DNA from: Haloarchaeobius sp. FL176
GTDB taxonomy: Archaea > Halobacteriota > Halobacteria > Halobacteriales > Natrialbaceae
Reading direction: 5' to 3'
DNA length: 64,000 nt
Assembly: GCF_024609245.1 (NCBI RefSeq)
Contig: NZ_JANJYH010000001.1
Location: forward strand, 434,001 to 498,000
Numbering within the stretch: the stretch's first letter is position 1; each line of letters opens with the position of its first letter. The notes under the pieces are model-generated. The model was not told the DNA's origin and did no database searches. It saw only the letters and a list, made by a program, of their open reading frames with translations. This document shows, piece after piece, positions 58,708-64,000 of this stretch. The translations under genes were made by a program, and so were the position numbers.

Positions 58708-58898
58708 CCGGAATCGAAAGACGGACGGCCAAGATGTGCGGCCGTCCGGGTCCGCATGACAACGGACAGGGGGAGGGGACGGAATCGACGGTTGGCAGGG
58801 GTCGTCGTCTCGGCAGTCCGCAACTGCCGGCGGCTGAACGCCGCGAACGCAGCTCGGTCCGCCACGCCCCAATACCCGACGCCAAACAGTGTAGGCGC

Positions 58899-59966
58899 TT
58901 ACTCCAGTCGGTACCGCAGCAGCGCCGCGACACCGCCCAGATTCCGGAGCTGCAGCCCCGGGTCGAACTCGCTCGAGAACACCGTTATCTCGCCGCCCTT
59001 GCGCTCGACGTCGGTAATCAGGTCGTTCACGTCGATGTCCCACTCGCCGTCGGGGCCGCGCTCCTCGCGCAGCTTCTCGTCCAGGATGAGGAGCTCGTCG
59101 ATGGCGCCGTACTCCGCCGCCTTCTGGACCTGCTCGGGCCCGTAGGCGGCCTCGTGACCGGTCGCGATGCGCTTCGTCAGTTCGTCGATGGCGTCCGCCT
59201 CGGCCGCGATGCGCGTCTCCCGCTGGACGTCCTCGACCGCGCCGCGCTTGAGCACCTCGTGGACCCCGCGGTCGCCGACGGAGGCGGTGTCCACGACGGT
59301 CATCTTCTCCGCGAGCTCGGGGTGTTCGGCCTCGATGTGGTCGTAGGCGTCCTGCTTCGTGAAGCCCGGCCCGGCGAGGATGAACGCGTCGGCGTCCATC
59401 CGCGCGAGCGCATCGGCGAGCTCGGCGAACAGCTCGTCACGGCCACGGGCGTACTCGCCCTTCCCGGTCGTCCCGGTGAACGTGCCCCGCGACTCGGTGC
59501 CGTACTGCGTGACGGTGTGGATGTGCGCCTCGCCCTCCTCGACCGTCGCGATGACGACGTCGGGGTTGTCGGCGGACTCCTCGGCCTCGTCGAGGCGGTC
59601 GAGCTGGTCGGGCTTCCAGTCCTTCGTGACCTCGACCTCGTCGTAGTCCTCGACGTTGAGCGTGTGGTGCAGCCCGAGCTGGTCCTCGCGGGAGCAGTCC
59701 TCGATGGTGCCCGCGACGCGCAGCCGGTTCGAGAACTTGTGGAACTCGATCTCCTCCACGCCGATGGTGACGTGCATGTGCTCGCGCTCGCCGCCCGTAT
59801 CGCGCAGCTCCTCGTCGTCGCGCTGGATGCGGCGGGTGGTGTCGCCGGCGACGAGGTCGCCGGGTTCGAGGACGTACTGGAGGTGCCAGAGGTCGTCGAG
59901 GCTCTCGGGGACGAGCGTGATGCGCTCGCGGCCGCCCTCGACGCGGACCCGGCTTTTCACCTGCAT
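58899..59966 (-). CDS. pelA: Pelota (Dom34) ribosome rescue factor
   Basis: 355 residues. The N-terminal domain is Sm-like ([22 protein letters not shown]); the central domain has [16 protein letters not shown] and the family's conserved [13 protein letters not shown]; the C-terminal domain is eRF1-like ([19 protein letters not shown]). Pelota works with aEF1A to split stalled ribosomes and start no-go decay. The ATG at 59966 is the family start. A gene for another rescue factor, RqcH, lies 1.6 kb upstream on the same strand. Confidence 0.95.
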   Translation of the reverse strand: MQVKSRVRVEGGRERITLVPESLDDLWHLQYVLEPGDLVAGDTTRRIQRDDEELRDTGGEREHMHVTIGVEEIEFHKFSNRLRVAGTIEDCSREDQLGLHHTLNVEDYDEVEVTKDWKPDQLDRLDEAEESADNPDVVIATVEEGEAHIHTVTQYGTESRGTFTGTTGKGEYARGRDELFAELADALARMDADAFILAGPGFTKQDAYDHIEAEHPELAEKMTVVDTASVGDRGVHEVLKRGAVEDVQRETRIAAEADAIDELTKRIATGHEAAYGPEQVQKAAEYGAIDELLILDEKLREERGPDGEWDIDVNDLITDVERKGGEITVFSSEFDPGLQLRNLGGVAALLRYRLE

Positions 59967-60038
59967 ACGGTCGTGTCGGGTGTCCGGGGCTACATGCCTT
60001 TCTGTTCTCCGAGAACATCCAGAAGCTACCGCGGCAGT

Positions 60039-60233
60039 TCAATCGCTCCGTTCGTCGGCTCGCTCTGGTGGGACCAGTGCTCCGAACAGGGTGATTAGTA
60101 GTCCAATTACAAACATTACTACCCAAACAGCGGGATGGTTTTGTTCGAATAGTAGCTTCCCGAAGATAGCCGACTGCGAGGTCATAAGACCAAGAGTCAT
60201 GACCTTGTTGCTATTGTCCAAGATAGAACTCAT
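60039..60233 (-). CDS. Small single-pass membrane protein in a low-GC patch
   Basis: 64 residues from ATG at 60233, ending at 60039. It has a hydrophobic helix (AVWVVMFVIGLLITLFGALV) in the second half; the N-terminal part (NKVMTLGLMTSQSAIFGKL) may be a second amphipathic helix. The base composition is far more AT-rich than the neighbouring genes, which suggests recent arrival by transfer. It begins 13 bp after the end of the broken secreted-protein gene and may have formed an operon with it. No function is known. Confidence 0.65.
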   Translation of the reverse strand: MSSILDNSNKVMTLGLMTSQSAIFGKLLFEQNHPAVWVVMFVIGLLITLFGALVPPERADERSD

Positions 60234-60246
60234 GGGTCACACTCAG

Positions 60247-60806
60247 TTAGCAGCAGCCAACAGTGTCTGCATCAGCTTGCGATAACTTAAGATCGTTGCC
60301 ATCGCTATCGCGTTTCCAAGTGTCTTGAGTCATGTCGATGCCACTAGTATCGACAGAGAGAACACCATAGCCTAACGCGATACCGTTGAGTTCTGTTTGT
60401 ATGTTAATGCTACCACGTCGGCTGGATGTAAAGTCGCGTAATCCCACATCCAGCTTGCAGTAGCAAAGTACTGCCCAGTATCGGGATAGTAGTTCAGATC
60501 GATACCGAGGTTTAGGTCATCTCTAGGTTGATACCCACTATTCGTTCCAACACGGGTGGAGGGCTCTACCTCTATCTCGGCCATGTGGGAAGCGATATTG
60601 AATCCGTTATTCTGTAAAAATTCCTGAGCAGTCGCATGACTATTGGTCCGATGTAGAATTTCCCGAGATTCATCGAATAATCGTCTAACTTCTTCTTCTT
60701 CTTCAGGAGTACGCCCGCTAACAGCACTGACCCCCGCAGGAAGCACCGACGCTGCCGCTATACTGGTCAAGAGGCCCCTGCATTTATGGCGATTTCCATC
60801 GGCCAT
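60247..60806 (-). pseudogene. Broken gene for a haloarchaeal secreted protein
   Basis: A frame from ATG at 60806 gives a signal-peptide-like start (LTSIAAASVLPAGVSAVSG), then EEEEEVRRLFDESREILHRT, then beta-rich sequence up to WDYATLHPADVVALTYK, where it soon ends at 60372. The adjacent frame continues with sequence in the same style (SINIQTELNGIALGYGVLS, then DTSGIDMTQDTWKRDSDG) to 60247. A one-base shift near 60405-60430 therefore seems to have broken one gene. The GC content is about 40-45%, far below the window's average. The reading that both frames are separate intact genes is less likely. Confidence 0.6.
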
Positions 60807-60855
60807 ATCCTCACGTCCCTATTCGGGAAAATAATATTTTTGGTTTCATATATAG

Positions 60856-61560
60856 TCAGCTTCGGACGTAGCCGATACCGACCAGTCGCGCCGCAACGAC
60901 GCTCGCGTACACCGTGACGAGGCCGGCGAGCAGCCCGGCGAGGCTCCGACCCCCGAACAGCTGGCCGGAGACGCCGAGGCCGACGAACGCGACGACCATC
61001 GCGGCGGCCCACGCGACGAGGTAGGAGGGGTTCTGGATGATGTACAGCAGCCCGCCGGGGTGGAACAGCGGCGCGTCCTCCCGGTCGAGCCGTCGGGCGA
61101 CGACGGCGGGGTAGACGTAGCCGACAGCCAGCGCGACGAACATCGAGATGGTCGAACCGAGGAGGACGATGCTGCCCGTCTCCATCGTGATGGTCGCCGG
61201 GTCGATGCGGCTCGCGCCCTGGACCGTGACGAGTAGGGTCGCGCCCGGGACGGCGAGGTAGACGGCGGTCACCGCGACGAGCAGGAGTCCGTCACGCAGG
61301 CGGTCCCGAACGCTCCCGAACGACGGGAGCGGCGCGTCCCGGTCCGCGACCGTCGACGCGACGACGTGCCGGCAGTAGCCAGCCCAGGCGACGAGCGGGA
61401 AGGGGACGACGAGCGCGGGGACGAGCCACGGCGTCGCCGGGTAGAGCGCGACGGCGAGCTGGCCGCAGATGGCGGTCAGGAGCCCGCAGACGAACAGCGC
61501 AGCGAGGGCGGCCCGGTCGCTCCCGTCCCGGAACGGGTAGAGGAACGCCTCAGCGACCAC
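60856..61560 (-). CDS. DUF4013 membrane protein
   Basis: 234 residues from a GTG at 61560. About six membrane helices are visible (AALAALFVCGLLTAICGQLAVAL, LVPALVVPFPLVAWAGYCRHVV, LLLVAVTAVYLAVPGATLLV, SIVLLGSTISMFVALAVGYVY, YLVAWAAAMVVAFVGLGV, GLVTVYASVVAARLVGIGYV). The repeated Gly/Ala-rich segments match DUF4013 proteins, which are widespread in haloarchaea but uncharacterised. It lies 33 bp beyond the RqcH gene end on the same strand and may be co-transcribed. Confidence 0.8.
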   Translation of the reverse strand: MVAEAFLYPFRDGSDRAALAALFVCGLLTAICGQLAVALYPATPWLVPALVVPFPLVAWAGYCRHVVASTVADRDAPLPSFGSVRDRLRDGLLLVAVTAVYLAVPGATLLVTVQGASRIDPATITMETGSIVLLGSTISMFVALAVGYVYPAVVARRLDREDAPLFHPGGLLYIIQNPSYLVAWAAAMVVAFVGLGVSGQLFGGRSLAGLLAGLVTVYASVVAARLVGIGYVRS

Positions 61561-61593
61561 GCGTTCCCCTCCGAATCCCGGCCCGAATCACCA

Positions 61594-63735
61594 TCACTCC
61601 TCCACGATGCGGCTCCCGCCCGGCGGCAGGAAATGCTGGATGCGGTCGGGGCTTGCGACCTTGCGGACGAACGAGGTGTCGTTGAAGCGCTCGCGGAACT
61701 CCCGGTAGATGCGCTTTGCCACGTCGCCCTGGGCGTAGCGGCCCGGCTCGACCGTCATACTCGTCTCGACGGGGTCCGCGATGGCCGCCGGCGGGCCGCC
61801 GATGACCCGGGTCGACGGTTCGCACTTGATGCCGACCGCACAGCCGACCGGCGTGTCGCGGAAGTAGGTTCGGTCGCCCCGGATGGCGAAGCCGCCCTTC
61901 TCCAGGAACTCGCCGCTCTCGGGCGTCTTCGACACCTGGTCGGCGTCGACCATGTAGACGTCGTCGGCGTAGCGGCCGTCCTTCCAGACCGAGGAGTAGG
62001 TGACGGCGAACTGGGCGGCCTGTTCCAGCGTCTCGTCGTCGAACTCGACCTCGCGGGAGGGCTCGCTCGGGTCGGTCGCCTTCAGCACGGTGACGGGGCC
62101 GCCGCGGGCCTGCGTGTGGAACACCTTGTCGCCGCCCTCGACGTACTTCTTGACGAGCTCCTCGTTCTGGTCGGCGTCGCGCCCACCGATGACGAGGTAG
62201 CCCGTGCTCGTGTGGAACCAGCGGAACCGCTCGTACCACTGCTCGTCGCGGCGGACCGGGATGGACGAGCGGGCGAGCCAGTCCACCTCGCGGTCCTCGT
62301 CCTCGTCGTCGATGTCGTCCTCGTCGCGCTCCTCGTAGGCTGCTTTGCGCGCCTCTATCTCCGCCAGGTCCTCGCGGGTGTCCTCGATGGCGGCGAGCGC
62401 GCCCTCCTTCTTGCCCTCGATGCGCTTGGCCTCGGTGTAGAGCCGGTCGGCGTTCTTCTCGACGCCGTCTTGCACGTCGACGTCGACGCGAGTGCCGTCG
62501 AGTTCGAGCGTCACCGTTCCCTCGGAGCCGTCGACGTCGACGACGGCCTCGGCCTCGGCGATACCCTGCTCCGCACCGGCCTCGAACGTCTCGGCGATGT
62601 CGGCCCAGGGCACGTCGTCGTCCCGTGCGTCCCGGACCGTCGAGATGACCTCGTCGACGAGCCCGTAGTTGCCGTAGAGGAGTTCGGCCTTCTCGCGTTC
62701 CACCTCGGCCTGCTCCTCGAATCCCTGAATCGCGCCCTCCTGCTGTTCGATGATGCGTTCGTGTTTCTCGATCTGCTCCTGGAAGTCCGGGCCGGTGTCG
62801 CCGACCGGCTGGCTCTCGTCGTCCTCGCTCCGGTCCAGCTCGTAGAAGTAGTCGTCGACCGCGCCGTTGAACGTCTCGTAGGCGTCGCTCGCGAGCGCGT
62901 CGTCCATCTCGCGCTCCTCCAGTGGGATCGGCGTCACGTCGACGACGTTGCGAGGGGTGTCGCCCGCGTCTCCCTCGTCGTCTGCGACCTCGTAGTACAC
63001 TCGCGGGTCGAGGTCGGCCGACGAGAGCGACTCGGCGAGGCGCTGGACGGTCTCGTACACCTGCTCGTACTCCTCGTCGCCGGCCTCGGTGATGTCGAGG
63101 GTCTTCTCGACGCCGGCACGGGTACACAGCTCCTCGGCCCAGAGCCCACCCCAGTTCAGCTGGGTGGCGAGGGTACGGACGACGTCGGTGTCGGAGTCGT
63201 CCATCTTGAGTGCGAAGCCCTCGTAGTCCACGGTCAGCGGGTTGATGCGGGAGTCCGGGAAGCCGTAGGTCGACCCCGGTGCGACCGTGCGGGACTTGAG
63301 TCGCACGGTGTCGAGACAGTCGATGACCTCGTACGTCTCGTCGCAGACAGCGACGTTGCCGTGGCCGAACAGCTCGACGATGATCTTCGTGTCGCCGTCC
63401 TCGCGGGAGAACTCGAACTCGAGGATGCGGTCGAACTCGTACTGCTCGACGCCCTCGAAGTCCGCGCCAGACAGCCGGTTCCGCAGCATCATCGCGAAGT
63501 TCGGCGGCCGACCGGGTGCGTCGGGGACGTGCGTCGGCGCGGCGATGTGGGCGCGCATCACGTCGCCGACCTCCAGGATGAGTTCGACGCGACCCCGGTC
63601 GTAGTCGCGCAGCTTCAGCCTGACCAGGTCGTCGCCGTAGAGGTACGCCTTGTCGAGCTTCGCCCCCTTGTAGGCGTTCAGCTCGGAGACGAGCGCGGCG
63701 AGGTCGACGCTGGTCAGTTCGCGCTTCGGTTCCAT
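61594..63735 (-). CDS. rqcH: RqcH (NFACT family, Rqc2 homologue)
   Basis: 713 residues from ATG at 63735. The N-terminal NFACT-N domain (LTSVDLAALVSELNAYKGAKLDKAYLYGDDLVRLKLRD) is followed by two helix-hairpin-helix regions, a long coiled coil (residues about 300-360 and 425-470), and the NFACT-R domain (YERFRWFHTSTGYLVIGGRDADQNEELVKKYV). RqcH marks nascent chains on split large subunits with C-terminal Ala tails in bacteria and archaea. Pelota, the splitting factor, is encoded 1.6 kb away on the same strand, so a shared rescue pathway is plausible. An upstream start at 63885 adds a basic stretch and is rejected. Confidence 0.95.
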   Translation of the reverse strand: MEPKRELTSVDLAALVSELNAYKGAKLDKAYLYGDDLVRLKLRDYDRGRVELILEVGDVMRAHIAAPTHVPDAPGRPPNFAMMLRNRLSGADFEGVEQYEFDRILEFEFSREDGDTKIIVELFGHGNVAVCDETYEVIDCLDTVRLKSRTVAPGSTYGFPDSRINPLTVDYEGFALKMDDSDTDVVRTLATQLNWGGLWAEELCTRAGVEKTLDITEAGDEEYEQVYETVQRLAESLSSADLDPRVYYEVADDEGDAGDTPRNVVDVTPIPLEEREMDDALASDAYETFNGAVDDYFYELDRSEDDESQPVGDTGPDFQEQIEKHERIIEQQEGAIQGFEEQAEVEREKAELLYGNYGLVDEVISTVRDARDDDVPWADIAETFEAGAEQGIAEAEAVVDVDGSEGTVTLELDGTRVDVDVQDGVEKNADRLYTEAKRIEGKKEGALAAIEDTREDLAEIEARKAAYEERDEDDIDDEDEDREVDWLARSSIPVRRDEQWYERFRWFHTSTGYLVIGGRDADQNEELVKKYVEGGDKVFHTQARGGPVTVLKATDPSEPSREVEFDDETLEQAAQFAVTYSSVWKDGRYADDVYMVDADQVSKTPESGEFLEKGGFAIRGDRTYFRDTPVGCAVGIKCEPSTRVIGGPPAAIADPVETSMTVEPGRYAQGDVAKRIYREFRERFNDTSFVRKVASPDRIQHFLPPGGSRIVEE

Positions 63736-63830
63736 GCTCCCGATTTTTCGTGGCTGGGGTAAGGGCCTGTCGTTCGTGTGTGACGGTGTCGAAAGGAGTT
63801 TGCCGCCGATTCCTGTCGGTGTGTACGAAT

Positions 63831-64000
63831 ATGTCCGTTCCGACGACAGGTCCCGGCGATGGCGGCTCGCTCCTGCCGGTTCCACCGCGACTGCTCGGAC
63901 TCGCCACCGTCGCGCTCTCGGTCGTCTCGCTGACCGCGTACGGCGTCTACTGCTCGCTCGTCGGCGACTCGATGCACGCGACCGTCGTCCGGCTCGCCGT
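63831..64000 (+). CDS. Membrane protein, N-terminal part (runs off the window)
   Basis: ATG at 63831 opens a frame that continues to the last base. The first 56 residues contain a Gly/Pro-rich start (VPTTGPGDGGSLLPVPPRLLG) and a hydrophobic segment (LATVALSVVSLTAYGVYC), so an integral or anchored membrane protein is likely. The family cannot be judged from this piece. It is divergent from rqcH with about 95 bp between the starts. Confidence 0.55.
   Translation, partial: MSVPTTGPGDGGSLLPVPPRLLGLATVALSVVSLTAYGVYCSLVGDSMHATVVRLA

Noticed and set aside
1-64000. CRISPR arrays
   Set aside because: I saw no series of regularly spaced repeats; the hairpins after the tRNA vary in sequence and spacing and have no spacers between identical repeats.

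Overview
The window is chromosomal DNA of a halophilic archaeon (class Halobacteria). The evidence is GC-rich sequence throughout, acidic predicted proteins, twin-arginine lipoproteins, promoters in which a TATA box sits about 25 nt before the start codon with no leader, and many haloarchaeal families: amphi-Trp protein, DUF7835-type zinc protein, TbsP regulator, aMBF1, Lhr helicase, pelota, RqcH, LSm-L37e-PurF. The species cannot be named from sequence alone. I see no rRNA, CRISPR array or complete insertion sequence.

1-10 kb: branched-chain amino acid genes (end of ilvC, a small repeat-containing protein, leuC, leuD, then leuB). Between leuD and leuB lies a block with a BAAT-type thioesterase, a Nudix-like protein, a 750-bp gap and a 1203-residue protein that joins a FilR1-type regulator to a STAND-like ATPase and TPR repeats. 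10-24 kb: short haloarchaeal genes, a Rieske protein, OsmC, a mechanosensitive-channel-like protein, a soluble histidine kinase, a metallo-hydrolase, an HTH plus membrane protein pair, a DHH (RecJ/Cdc45-like) protein with broken catalytic motifs, an alanyl-tRNA editing enzyme, a second FilR1 regulator, an acyl-CoA dehydrogenase and serine acetyltransferase.

24-36 kb: class III aminotransferase, MgtC/DUF4010 membrane protein, a frameshifted transporter remnant, a PadR regulator, amphi-Trp protein, a candidate structured RNA, tbsP, a CHAT (caspase-like) protease divergent from glyA, a lipoprotein, aMBF1, and a tRNA-Leu(GAG). The tRNA is followed by a tandem duplication that contains copies of its 3' half and is loaded with short hairpin modules. 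This is the strangest non-coding stretch in the window.

36-53 kb: double-domain halocyanin with DUF420 protein, GNAT acetyltransferase, the purF-rpl37e-lsm cluster, an M42 aminopeptidase, a DUF2342-type zincin, small membrane proteins, a Dna2-like nuclease-helicase, PAP2 phosphatase, a twin-arginine lipoprotein and an Lhr helicase. 53-64 kb: an MBL hydrolase, a very large RND/MMPL exporter overlapped by a TrmB-family regulator, and a translation-rescue neighbourhood of pelota and RqcH. A low-GC patch lies between these two, with a broken secreted-protein gene and a small membrane protein.

The points most worth following are the tRNA-Leu hairpin/duplication cluster, the FilR1-STAND-TPR protein inside the leucine genes, the CHAT protease with a palindrome on its promoter, and the candidate three-hairpin RNA near 29.2 kb.
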